Part shown: one piece after another, positions 7,551 to 15,510 of the stretch | How positions within the stretch are numbered: the stretch's first letter is position 1 | Layout: the number at the start of each line of letters is the position of its first letter | NCBI RefSeq assembly: GCF_025857195.1 | Contig: NZ_CP109794.1 | Location: forward strand, 1 to 48,535 | Direction: 5' to 3' | From: Leisingera thetidis | Lineage (GTDB): Bacteria > Pseudomonadota > Alphaproteobacteria > Rhodobacterales > Rhodobacteraceae | DNA: 48,535 nucleotides | Notes under the pieces: generated by a model | Databases searched by the model: none | The model's input: only the letters and a program-made list of their open reading frames with translations | Told to the model about the DNA's origin: nothing | Position numbers and translations under genes: made by a program

Positions 7551-9137
7551 CTATTCGGCGGCCAGGCTGGCGCCGCCGGCGGCGGCCGGGACCTCCTCGG
7601 CGATCGGGGTCGGGAAGCGGTTTGCCAGGAACAGCGGGATCTCCCGGTTCCACACCTCGTCATTGTGGCTGTCGCCGCCGTCATTGAGGCAGAAGGTGCG
7701 GATCTTGCGGCCTTCCTCCAGGGTCCGCAGCTCGCGCTGGATATCCGGGGCGGTGTTCTTGAGCAGCCGGCTGCGGTAGGCGATCCGGGTGCCGGCGCCG
7801 GTGGCAAAGGCATAATGGTGGAACAGGAAGGACACGGTGGAGACATCGCCGGCCGAGCGGAACTGCGCCTGCCGGGTGCGTTCGAAGGCCTCCGGGAATT
7901 CCGCTTCCATCTTCTCCAGCACTGATTTCTTCAGCGCATAAGGCGCGTGCTTGTGCAGCCGGGACGGCACCAGCCCGAAGCGGCGGCGCATCAGCTCGGC
8001 GCCGTTGCGGGCGGCGTTGAGGTAATCCTTGTCCTCGGCGCGCAGCGCCCCGTTGACCACGCCGTAATCCTCGAGGTTGGCGTTGCACTGGCCGTTGGCG
8101 GCAAAGAAATAGGCCTGCGGCAGCGGCTCGTTGATGAAGAAATCGTCGTTCAGATAGAGGAAGTTCTCCGCCAGCCCGGGAATCCGGTGCAGGAAGCTTT
8201 CGATCGCATGCGAGTTGAAGGTGGGCAGGCAATGCGCCGGGATCACCTCCGTGTGGTCGACCCAGACCAGCCGCTCCGAGGGCTCCAGCCACTCCGGCGG
8301 CGGGCAGTTGGAAAACACGAAAATACGGTTGATCCAGGGCAGGTAGCGCTCCACCGAGCGCAGCGAATAGCGCAGCTCGTCGCGGTTGGTGAACCGGGCC
8401 AGGCTGCGGGCGTCGGCCTCATGCTCGGCGGCCTCCTGGGCGATGCCCTTGGCCGCGGCATGCATCGCCTGCCAGCCGGGATCGCCGTTGTTGACCCAGG
8501 TGTAGACCAGGTCCACCGGCGCGCGCGGCGCCTCATCCGGCAGGCCGTCCAGCAGGTCGCTGCAGCGGTGCAGCCCGGGACGGTCCAGGACGCCCTGCAG
8601 CGAGGCGTGGATATGGCGCAGGAAGCGGTTGCTGCTGTCGCGGCTGTCGGCCTTGTCCTCCTGCTGGAAGTAGAGGCTGGCCTGCAGCCGGGTGGTGAGC
8701 CCGGCGGGCCAGCACAGGGTCATCTGCCGCCGCGGCTGGCGGCCGCGGGCGGGGTCCCATTGCAGGGGGCTGCCGAGGCTGGCTTCCAGCACCTCCCGGA
8801 AGGCCGCCAGATCCTCGGCGCGCAGCCCCAGGTGCAGGTCGTTGCCGCGGCTGGCCGGGAAGACGATCACGGCCATCTCCCGGGCCGCCGCCGTCACCGC
8901 GGCGCTCAGCCGGGCGGCGGCGTCGGGGCTGGAGAAAAACGCATCGCCGCCGAAGGCCGGGGTCCGGCTGAGCGCCGGGATCTGCGCCGCCACGCTGTTG
9001 CCGGGGCGGAAGCTGCGGCCTTGCGGGGCGGCGCCGCCGCGGCCGGCGTTCAGCCGGCAGTACAGGCGGCGGGCCATCGGGCCAAGCAGCGGAACCGGAA
9101 GGATCAGGGCCCGGAGGCGGCGCTTGAAATTCGGCAT
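7551..9137 (-). CDS. Stealth-family sugar-phosphate transferase 1
   Basis: 528 residues. Stealth proteins transfer a hexose-1-phosphate from a nucleotide sugar and build phosphodiester-linked capsules (known from CPS phosphotransferases and the GlcNAc phosphotransferase family). The four conserved regions are visible. CR1 is VDLVYTWVNNGDPGWQ, starting at residue 208. CR2 is FTNRDELRYSLRSVERYLPW, followed by IFVFSNCPPPEWL. CR3 is HRIPGLAENFLYLNDDFFI with the DD pair. CR4 is SFLFHHYAFATG. The N-terminal 200 residues are a variable domain with no recognised motif. A second family member, 12920-14431, lies 4 kb away on the opposite strand. The product is probably cytoplasmic or membrane-peripheral, with no clear signal peptide. 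Confidence 0.88.
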   Translation of the reverse strand: MPNFKRRLRALILPVPLLGPMARRLYCRLNAGRGGAAPQGRSFRPGNSVAAQIPALSRTPAFGGDAFFSSPDAAARLSAAVTAAAREMAVIVFPASRGNDLHLGLRAEDLAAFREVLEASLGSPLQWDPARGRQPRRQMTLCWPAGLTTRLQASLYFQQEDKADSRDSSNRFLRHIHASLQGVLDRPGLHRCSDLLDGLPDEAPRAPVDLVYTWVNNGDPGWQAMHAAAKGIAQEAAEHEADARSLARFTNRDELRYSLRSVERYLPWINRIFVFSNCPPPEWLEPSERLVWVDHTEVIPAHCLPTFNSHAIESFLHRIPGLAENFLYLNDDFFINEPLPQAYFFAANGQCNANLEDYGVVNGALRAEDKDYLNAARNGAELMRRRFGLVPSRLHKHAPYALKKSVLEKMEAEFPEAFERTRQAQFRSAGDVSTVSFLFHHYAFATGAGTRIAYRSRLLKNTAPDIQRELRTLEEGRKIRTFCLNDGGDSHNDEVWNREIPLFLANRFPTPIAEEVPAAAGGASLAAE

Positions 9138-9382
9138 CGGTGTGGCAATCCGCCTTGTGGTATGTGGTTTTCATCCGCGGCCGGACCCAATGTCCCCGGC
9201 CCGGCGCAGCGGCGGCCGGAGCGGCGGCCTGCTGTTCCAATGCCACGCTGCAGGGGCTTTGTCAAAAACCCTGCGGCAGGCGGCGGCGGCGGCGGCCGGG
9301 AAAGCCGTGCGCAGGGCGTCGTCTCTTTGTTATGTTGCGGCTATAAGCAAAGTGCGGAACTGACAAAAAGGATACGGCCGCT
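9138..9382. promoter_or_regulatory. Divergent intergenic region, Stealth 1 / 2H protein
   Basis: These 245 bp have no supported gene. Most is GC-rich, with alternating CGG runs near 9281-9300. An AT-richer patch at 9321-9375 (CTTTGTTATGTTGCGGCTATAAG) could hold the promoter of the plus-strand gene, but no properly spaced -35/-10 pair is evident. Confidence 0.3.
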
Positions 9383-10135
9383 TTGATCATCACCCACTCC
9401 AAGGTTCAGACGCTGCAGCCGGTCTGGGCCGATTTCTGCGGCTATTCGCTGATTTTCGAAAACCTGTCGCAGCCCGGCCGGGAGCCGCGCACGGCCACCT
9501 TTGCCGATGACAGCGAATCCCTGGCCTTCTTTGCCGCCGCCGCGGCGGCGCTGCACGGCATCGGCGCCGAGGCGCTGATGCGGCAGCTGCTGCTGTGCCT
9601 GCTGCCGCAGCACAGCTACCATGTCACCGCCGTCGACCTGATCAACGCGGGCAATCAGAAGAAAGTGGCGCTGCGGGCCGCCCGCAAGGCGGCCAGGACG
9701 GTGGCCCTGGCGGCCCGGGATCCGCAGGCGCTGCCGCCGTTCCTGGCCAAGCTGGGGCTGACCGGCGGCGCCAATGCGCAGTTCCCGGTGCGGTTCCGCT
9801 TCGGCGGCCTGGCGGCGCTCAACCGGCGGGCGCTGGTGATCCGGCTGGAACCGGCCGGACCGGCCGATGACCGGATGCTGGAGCGGATGCTGGACTGGCG
9901 CAGCGGCGTGCAGCAGCGGCTGGAGGAGAAGACCGGGCTGGCGCCGTCGCCGTACCAGGCGCATATGACGCTGGGCTATTTCGCCAGCCGCACCCTGGCG
10001 GAGCAGGCGCCGGAGCTGCTGGCGGCGCTGGAGCGGACGCTGGAGCGGGCGCTGGCCGGGCGGGTGCTGCCGGTGGCGGCGGCCGGGCTGTACAGTTTCA
10101 CCTCGATGGAGCGGTTCCAGCGGGTGCCCGGCTGA
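9383..10135 (+). CDS. 2H-phosphoesterase-like protein
   Basis: 250 residues with a TTG start preceded by AAAAAGGATACGG, a good ribosome site. Two HxT motifs occur: H80-V-T82 in YHVTAVDL and H194-M-T196 in AHMTLGYF. Each sits in a hydrophobic strand context, with 114 residues between them. This is the hallmark of the 2H phosphoesterase superfamily (LigT, CPDase, AKAP7 type), whose members cleave or form cyclic phosphates or 2',5' bonds. No signal peptide or membrane segment is seen. It has its own control region and lies between capsule export and sulfotransferase genes, next to a gene for a phosphodiester-forming enzyme, so a link to cyclic nucleotide signalling or to sugar phosphodiesters is possible (inference). 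The superfamily call is from motifs only. Confidence 0.6.
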   Translation: MIITHSKVQTLQPVWADFCGYSLIFENLSQPGREPRTATFADDSESLAFFAAAAAALHGIGAEALMRQLLLCLLPQHSYHVTAVDLINAGNQKKVALRAARKAARTVALAARDPQALPPFLAKLGLTGGANAQFPVRFRFGGLAALNRRALVIRLEPAGPADDRMLERMLDWRSGVQQRLEEKTGLAPSPYQAHMTLGYFASRTLAEQAPELLAALERTLERALAGRVLPVAAAGLYSFTSMERFQRVPG

Positions 10136-10201
10136 GGCCCGGCCCCGCCGTCCGCCCGCTGCCCGCCCGGCGGGCGCGGCCCGGCGGGCGCGCAGGGGGC
10201 C

Positions 10202-10228
10202 GGCAGGTGTTTGACAGGTGTTTGACAG
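10202..10228 (+). repeat. Tandem 11-bp repeat with TTGACA boxes
   Basis: The unit AGGTGTTTGAC occurs twice head to tail, each followed by AG, giving two TTGACA hexamers (10211-10216 and 10222-10227). The sulfotransferase start is 55 bp downstream. TTGACA is the sigma-70 -35 consensus, but no good -10 is seen 17 bp on. It may be a promoter element or an activator site. Confidence 0.4.
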
Positions 10229-10282
10229 GGGCCGCGGAATCTGGAAGAGAAGCACGATACAGCTCAACCGCGGGGACAAAAG

Positions 10283-11173
10283 GTGAAGACGTTTCTTTTG
10301 GGCGTGGGCTGCCAGAAGGGCGGCACCACCTGGCTGCACCGGTATCTGAGCATGCATCCGGCCTGTGACTTCGGGTTCCGCAAGGAATACCATGTTTTCG
10401 ACGCGCTCTGGATCCGGGGCGCCAAGACCGGCAAGTTCTACCGCTCGGCGCTGGCCGACCTGGCCCGGCGGGCGCGGCGCCAGGCCAAGCGCCAGGACCG
10501 CGAGACGGTGGAGCGCAGCGGCAAGGCGGCGCTGCAGCTGCAAAAGGCGCTGCAGCATGTCTCCTTCTATACCGATCCGGAAAACTACGCCGATTATTTC
10601 GACTGGCTGCACGGCTCCCGGCCGGGGCTGCAGCTGGTCGGCGACATCACCCCCTCCTACAACGGGCTTCCGGCGGAGAAATTCGCCGCCATCCGGGAGA
10701 TGCTGGAGCGCCGCGGCTTCCGGGTGAAGGTGATCTTCCTGATGCGCGACCCGGTCGAGCGGATCTATTCCGCCACCCGGATGCGGATCCGCGACCAGCA
10801 GGGCAAGCCCGGCAAGCAGGGCAAGGAGCCGCTGGCCTTCTTCAACAAGCGCTTTGCCTGGGGCGATGTCGAGATGCGCACCCGCTACGAGCACACCTTC
10901 GGCGCCCTGGACCAGGCCTTTGCCCCCGAGGATGTGCTTTACGGCTTCTACGAGACCCTGTTCACCGATGCCGAGGTGCGCCGGATCACCAGCTTCCTCG
11001 GGCTGGAGTACATCGACCCGGATTTCGAGGCCCAGGTGAATGCCTCCCCCCGCACCGCCGAGCTGGACAGCGGCAGCATTGCCAAGGTGCGCAGCTATTA
11101 CGACGCCACCTACCAGGCCGCCATGGCCCGGTTCGGAGAGGACCGTATCCGCGCCATCTGGCCCCACGCCTGA
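10283..11173 (+). CDS. Sulfotransferase domain protein 1
   Basis: 296 residues with a GTG start and GGGGACAAAAGG upstream. The enzyme would move sulfate from PAPS to a sugar hydroxyl. The 5'-phosphosulfate loop GVGCQKGGTTWLHRYLSMHP is at residues 7-26, and the 3'-phosphate-binding segment is VIFLMRDPVERIYSATRMRI. A YEHTFGALDQAF / YGFYETLF segment follows, and a C-terminal dimer-type region ends the chain, as in heparan-type sulfotransferases. There is no signal peptide, so sulfation would be cytoplasmic. It heads a plus-strand run of five genes (10283-15246). The next gene, after 54 bp, is another sulfotransferase-like protein. Confidence 0.85.
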   Translation: MKTFLLGVGCQKGGTTWLHRYLSMHPACDFGFRKEYHVFDALWIRGAKTGKFYRSALADLARRARRQAKRQDRETVERSGKAALQLQKALQHVSFYTDPENYADYFDWLHGSRPGLQLVGDITPSYNGLPAEKFAAIREMLERRGFRVKVIFLMRDPVERIYSATRMRIRDQQGKPGKQGKEPLAFFNKRFAWGDVEMRTRYEHTFGALDQAFAPEDVLYGFYETLFTDAEVRRITSFLGLEYIDPDFEAQVNASPRTAELDSGSIAKVRSYYDATYQAAMARFGEDRIRAIWPHA

Positions 11174-11227
11174 TGGCCCCCGCATTTTCCGCGCGCCCCG
11201 GCGCCGCGGCATAGGACGAGACCCAAG

Positions 11228-12121
11228 ATGACAGACCGACCCAAACTCAATTTCCTGCGCCCGGCCGGCCCGGCCGCCGGCCCGGTGCCCCTGGTGGCCC
11301 ATCTGGGGGCCCATAAGACGGCGACCTCGCTGGTGCAGAAGTATTTCAAGGCGAAGCGGAAATACTATCTGAAGCAGGAGGTGCTGGCGCTGACCCGCGG
11401 CGAGGTCAGCCCCTATATCTCCTGGGGCGATCAGATTCTGGAGGACCCCGGCAAGCTGAACGGCTTCCTGCATGAAAAGGCGGCCGCGGCGCCCGGCTGC
11501 AGCCTGCTCCTGTCCAATGAGAACGCGCTCGGCCGCCCGTTCAAGACCCGGCCCGGCCTCTATCCCGACCACGGCAAGATCATCGACGGCCTGCCGGCCG
11601 CGCTGGAGGGCTTCCGCCCGCGCATCGTCTATTCGATCCGCCCGCCCTGGGAATTCCTGGAATCCTACTACCTGCAGATGGTGCACCAGGGCTATTACCA
11701 GACCTTCAACCAGTACATCGGCGATCTCGACCTGGCCAAACTGTCCTGGACCCCGATCATCGAGCGGCTGCAGCAGGCCTTTGGCAAGGAAAACGTCTCG
11801 GTGATGGATTTCGGCCTGATCCGCCAGGGCCAGGAGGTGTTCCTGAAGGAATTCATCAGCCGCAACCTGCCGGAGGGGGTGGTGCCGGACCTGGAGTATG
11901 ACGCGGTGCACAACGCGTCGATCTCCGACCGCGGGCTGCAGATGGCGCTGCGGGTGAACCCGCTGCTGCGCCCCGGCGAGACCGGTGTGGTGCGCCGCTT
12001 CCTGCAGGAGCATTTCTCCAACCGCACCGAACCGCGGCCGCTGCTGATGAGCGAACAGCAGAAGAGCGAGCTGAAGGCGCGCTACGAGGATGAATACAAC
12101 GCCCTTGTCCAGCAGAGCTGA
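11228..12121 (+). CDS. Sulfotransferase-like P-loop protein 2
   Basis: 297 residues. The N-terminal P-loop-like motif HLGAHKTATSLVQKYF at about residues 24-39 matches the GxxKTGTT-type PAPS loop of bacterial sulfotransferase-like proteins. The strand RIVYSIRPPWEFLESYYLQMV holds the RxxxxxxxS 3'-phosphate site in a variant form (R-P-P-W-E-F). It therefore looks like a distant member of the family, acting on polysaccharide. The C-terminal tail is helical and charged (SEQQKSELKARYEDEYNALV). Its 3' end overlaps the next gene by 32 bp, which argues for translational coupling. A role other than sulfation cannot be excluded. Confidence 0.65.
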   Translation: MTDRPKLNFLRPAGPAAGPVPLVAHLGAHKTATSLVQKYFKAKRKYYLKQEVLALTRGEVSPYISWGDQILEDPGKLNGFLHEKAAAAPGCSLLLSNENALGRPFKTRPGLYPDHGKIIDGLPAALEGFRPRIVYSIRPPWEFLESYYLQMVHQGYYQTFNQYIGDLDLAKLSWTPIIERLQQAFGKENVSVMDFGLIRQGQEVFLKEFISRNLPEGVVPDLEYDAVHNASISDRGLQMALRVNPLLRPGETGVVRRFLQEHFSNRTEPRPLLMSEQQKSELKARYEDEYNALVQQS

Positions 12122-12923
12122 CCCGGCGGCGGCCGGGGCTTCCGCCGCCGCGCCGCTGGTCTCGGTGGTGATGCCCGCCTACAACGCCGCCGCGGTGCTG
12201 GGCCGGGCGGTGGCTTCGGTGCGGGCGCAGACGCTGGCGGACTGGGAGCTGCTGATCGCCGATGACGGCTCGCGCGACGGCACCGGCGCGCTGGCCCGCG
12301 CCGAAGCCGCGCGCGAGCCGCGCATCCGGGTGCTGGCGCTGCCGGAAAACCGCGGCGCCGCGGCGGCGCGCAACCTGGCGCTGGCGGCGGCGCGCGGCCG
12401 CTACATTGCCTTTCTCGATGCCGATGACACCTGGCTGCCGCAGAAGCTGGCGCGGCAGGTGGGCTGGATGCAGGCCGAAGGCATTGCCTTCAGCTACACC
12501 AGCTACCTGCGCGGCGACGGCCAGGCCTGGAGCCTGCGGCGGGCGCCCGCCAGCGTCACCCGCCGCCAGCTGCTGCGCGGCAATGCGATCGGCTGCCTGA
12601 CCGCGGTCTGCGACCGGCAGATGCTGGGCGATTTCACCATGCCGGGCTTCCGCCGCCGCCAGGATTACGCGCTGTGGCTGCAGCTCTTGCGGCGGGTGCC
12701 GCAGGCCCATGGGCTGGACGAGCCGCTGGCCTGCTACTGGCGCGAGAAGGGCCGCGCCAGCCTGTCCTCCAACCTGCTGAAGGGTGCCCGCGGCACCCTG
12801 CAGGTCTACCGCGAGCAGGAGCAGCTGTCCTGGCCGCTGGCGCTGTGGTGCCTGCTGCGGCACCTGTCCCGGCATCTGCGGCCGCGCCGCCGCCGGCCGC
12901 TGCCGCCGGGGGCGGCGCCATGA
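12090..12923 (+). CDS. GT2-family glycosyltransferase
   Basis: 277 residues. The GT-A fold signature is plain: VSVVMPAYNAAAVLGRAVAS near the N-terminus, QTLADWELLIADDGSRDGT, and the metal-binding FLDADDTWLPQKL (DxD). FRRRQDYALWLQLLRR carries the ED-like acceptor region typical of WcaA/EpsE-type transferases. No transmembrane segment is seen. The C-terminus is very Arg-rich (RHLRPRRRRPLP), probably for membrane contact. The start lies inside the preceding gene (32-bp overlap), and the stop overlaps the next start as ATGA. It would add one sugar to the repeat unit; donor unknown. Confidence 0.88.
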   Translation: MNTTPLSSRADPAAAGASAAAPLVSVVMPAYNAAAVLGRAVASVRAQTLADWELLIADDGSRDGTGALARAEAAREPRIRVLALPENRGAAAARNLALAAARGRYIAFLDADDTWLPQKLARQVGWMQAEGIAFSYTSYLRGDGQAWSLRRAPASVTRRQLLRGNAIGCLTAVCDRQMLGDFTMPGFRRRQDYALWLQLLRRVPQAHGLDEPLACYWREKGRASLSSNLLKGARGTLQVYREQEQLSWPLALWCLLRHLSRHLRPRRRRPLPPGAAP

Positions 12924-14431
12924 CCCGGCTGCCGCTGGCAGACCACCTGCTGGCCGCGCTCGGCAACCCGGCGCTGGCCCGGGAGGCCGCGGGCAAGCTG
13001 CTGGCGCGCCGCCGGGGCCGCCGCCGCCCGGAGGCCCCGGCGGCCCCGGCGGCGCTCGGCCTGGCGGCGGCGGACGGCTGCGGCCGCCGCCTGGTGGCGG
13101 CGCTGGCGGCGCATCTCGGGGTGCTGCGGCTGGCCGATGACGGCTGGCGGCAGTGGATCGGCGTCTCCGCCGCCAGTTTCGCGCCGGTGCTGCAGGCGCT
13201 GCAGCAGGCGGCCCCGGAGGCCAGCCTGCACCCGCTGGGCCAGGCCGGGCGGCTGACCCCGGGGCAGGCGCTGAAGGCGGGGGCGCTGCGGCTGCGGCTG
13301 ACCGGCCGGGCGGGCAGCGCGCTGATCGACCTGGAGCGCTATGAGCCGCGCGGCCCCGGCCATTGGGTCTCGGCCAATGCCGCCAATGCGGTGGCCCGCG
13401 CCCTGTTCAGCGACTGCCTGGAGGCCCCCGGGCTGCAGGAGGCGGAGCAGCTGGCGGGCGCGCCCTCGCCGGAACAGCTGCGCGACCGGCTGCCGGTGGA
13501 TCTGGTCTGCACCTGGGTCAGCCATGCCGATCCCGGCTGGCAGCAGCTTTATGCCGCCCATGCCGGCAGCTACCGCGGCGGCACCGATGCCGCCGCGATG
13601 ACCCGGTTCCACAGCAATGACGAGCTGCGCTTCCTGCTGCGCTCGGCGGCCTGGAACCTGCCCTGGCTGCGCCGCATCCATGTGGTCAGCAACTGCGCCC
13701 CGCCGGACTGGCTCGACCGCGGCCATCCCGGGATTGCCTGGGTGGACCATGCCGCGGTGCTGGCGCCCGCCGACCTGCCGACCTTCAACTCGCATGCGAT
13801 CGAGGCCGGGCTGCACCGGATCCCCGGCCTGAGCCGCCGGTTCCTCTATGCCAATGACGACATGTTCTTCTGCCGGCCGCAGGAGAAGGCGGGTTTCTTT
13901 GCCGCCAGCGGCGCCTCGCTGGCCTTTCTGGAGCCCGGCGCGATGGCCTGCGGCGCTTTGGCCCCGGCGGCGCCGGACTACCTGAATGCGGCGCGGGTCT
14001 CGGCCGGGCTGCTGCAGCAGGTGTTCGGGGTGCGGGTGGCGCGGCTGCACCAGCATGTGCCCTATGCGCTGAACCGGGAGCTGCTGCGGGAGATCGCCGA
14101 ACGCTTCCCCGATGCCATCGCCCGCACCCGCGCCAGCCGCTTCCGCAGCCCCGGGGATGTCAATATGACCAGCTTCCTCTACCACCATTACGCGCTGCTG
14201 CAGGGCAAGGCGCAGGAAGGCCGCATCGAGGCGGTGTTCGCGCGCTCCAGCGACCTGCGCTGGCGGCAGCAGCTGGAGCGCGCGCGGCGCCGCGGCTGCG
14301 ATGTGCTGTGCCTCAACGAAGGCGGCACCCGGCCGCCGGGCCGCGACTGGCACCGCCACAGCCGCCGCTGCCTGCAGCGGATGTTCCCGCATCCCGCCCC
14401 CTGGGAACGGGCGTCCGGAGCGCGGCCATGA
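12920..14431 (+). CDS. Stealth-family sugar-phosphate transferase 2
   Basis: 503 residues from the ATG that overlaps the preceding stop (ATGA). The conserved regions are CR1 VDLVCTWVSHADPGWQQ from residue 193, CR2 FHSNDELRFLLRSAAWNLPW with HVVSNCAPPDWLD, CR3 AGLHRIPGLSRRFLYANDDMFF, and CR4 NMTSFLYHHYALLQGK. It is a paralogue of the 7551-9137 protein with the same layout and a variable N-terminal part, but the two diverge enough to suggest different donors or acceptors (inference). An extra GC-rich Arg/Ala stretch at residues 25-50 is low complexity. Its position between two GT2 genes in a tightly overlapping operon suggests all act on one polymer. Confidence 0.88.
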   Translation: MTRLPLADHLLAALGNPALAREAAGKLLARRRGRRRPEAPAAPAALGLAAADGCGRRLVAALAAHLGVLRLADDGWRQWIGVSAASFAPVLQALQQAAPEASLHPLGQAGRLTPGQALKAGALRLRLTGRAGSALIDLERYEPRGPGHWVSANAANAVARALFSDCLEAPGLQEAEQLAGAPSPEQLRDRLPVDLVCTWVSHADPGWQQLYAAHAGSYRGGTDAAAMTRFHSNDELRFLLRSAAWNLPWLRRIHVVSNCAPPDWLDRGHPGIAWVDHAAVLAPADLPTFNSHAIEAGLHRIPGLSRRFLYANDDMFFCRPQEKAGFFAASGASLAFLEPGAMACGALAPAAPDYLNAARVSAGLLQQVFGVRVARLHQHVPYALNRELLREIAERFPDAIARTRASRFRSPGDVNMTSFLYHHYALLQGKAQEGRIEAVFARSSDLRWRQQLERARRRGCDVLCLNEGGTRPPGRDWHRHSRRCLQRMFPHPAPWERASGARP

Positions 14432-15246
14432 CGGCGCTGCCGGAGCTGACCGTCGCCGTCTCCACCATCGGCGCCCGGGTGCTGCAGCTGGCGCCGGAGC
14501 AGCTGCCGCCGGCGCCCGGGGTGCGGTTCCTGATCGTGCTGCAGCTGCCGGAACCGGTGCCGGAGGCGGAGGCGGCCGCGCTGGCGGCGCATCTGCAGCG
14601 GCTGGCGGCGCGGCCCGGCATTGCCGTGCTGCGGCTCGAGGGCAGCCGCGGCGCCGCCCGCAGCCGCAATGCGGCGATGGCCGCGGCCGAGACGCCGCTT
14701 TTGCTGTTTGCCGATGACGACCAGGGCTTCGACCCCGCAGGCTGGCAGCAGCTGCGGCAGCTGTTTGCCGCCCGGCCGCAGCTGGATTTTCTCTGCGCCC
14801 GGCTGCGCACGCCGGAGGGCGGCTGGCGCAAACCCTACGGGCCGGAGCGGATCCGCCCGGTGCGGCGGCTCAACTGCCTCAAGCTCGGCACCCCGGAAAT
14901 GGCGCTGCGGCTGGCGCCGGTGCGCGCGGCAGGGGTGCAGTTCGATCCCCGCTTCGGGGCCGGCGGGCCCTGGCCTGCGGGCGACGAGTTCATCTTCGCC
15001 TCCGATTGCCTGGCCGCCGGGCTGCGCGGCTGCCATGTGCCGGTCAGCCTCGGCGATCACCCGGCGGACAGCTCCGGGATGGCGCTGGACCGGGCAGCGC
15101 TGGCGGTGCGGGTGGCGCTGTTCCGCCGCGCCTTCGGGGCGTGGGCGCCGCTGCTGCGGCTGGTCTTTGCGCTGCGCCACCGCCGCCGCATCGGCGCCTG
15201 GCGCAGCGGCCTGGATTTCGTGCTGAACCGCCGTCTGCGGCGCTGA
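14428..15246 (+). CDS. GT2-like glycosyltransferase
   Basis: 272 residues, ATGA-coupled to the Stealth gene. The N-terminus (LPELTVAVSTIGARVLQL), the core GAARSRNAAMAAAETPLLLFADDDQGF and the following segment fit a GT-A fold with a DDD metal site. GGPWPAGDEFIFASDCLAAG supplies the family's acidic acceptor/base motif (xxDE). The family assignment is less sure than for the 12090 gene because the first strand is short and atypical. The C-terminus is basic (RHRRRIGAWRSGL). It ends the 10283-15246 operon. No terminator hairpin with a T-run is obvious after the stop. Confidence 0.72.
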   Translation: MTALPELTVAVSTIGARVLQLAPEQLPPAPGVRFLIVLQLPEPVPEAEAAALAAHLQRLAARPGIAVLRLEGSRGAARSRNAAMAAAETPLLLFADDDQGFDPAGWQQLRQLFAARPQLDFLCARLRTPEGGWRKPYGPERIRPVRRLNCLKLGTPEMALRLAPVRAAGVQFDPRFGAGGPWPAGDEFIFASDCLAAGLRGCHVPVSLGDHPADSSGMALDRAALAVRVALFRRAFGAWAPLLRLVFALRHRRRIGAWRSGLDFVLNRRLRR

Positions 15247-15510
15247 GCGGGCGGCAGCTGCCGGTGCGGCGGATTCCCGCCCAAGCGGTTTTTGGCGGCT
15301 GGCCGGTTACACGTTATGATAGGGTTCATATGATAGGCATTATGTTTGAAGAACCGCCAGCCCCGGCTGGCGGATTGCAGGATCGCCGCAGGGCGCAGAA
15401 GTTTTTCAGCGGTGTTGTTTTCAGAATTGCTTTTGGCGGAACATGAAGGCACTGCCGTACACAAAGAGCACGAGGCCGGGATTGGCAGATGGTATTGAGG
15501 GCAGGCAGGC
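15247..15510. promoter_or_regulatory. Control region upstream of the capD-yjb operon
   Basis: 264 bp with no supported gene. An AT-rich island at 15308-15350 holds the direct repeat TATGATAGG at 15315-15323 and 15329-15337 (14-bp period), followed by CATTATG. A CCGCCAGCCCCGGCTGGCGG inverted repeat lies at 15354-15373. The TATGATAGG pair could be an activator site or overlapping promoters of the downstream operon. Confidence 0.4.

Noticed and set aside
9341..12013. 890-codon minus-strand open frame across the sulfotransferase region
   Set aside because: It lies antisense to three well-supported genes and has the low-complexity Gln/Arg/Ala pattern of a shadow frame.
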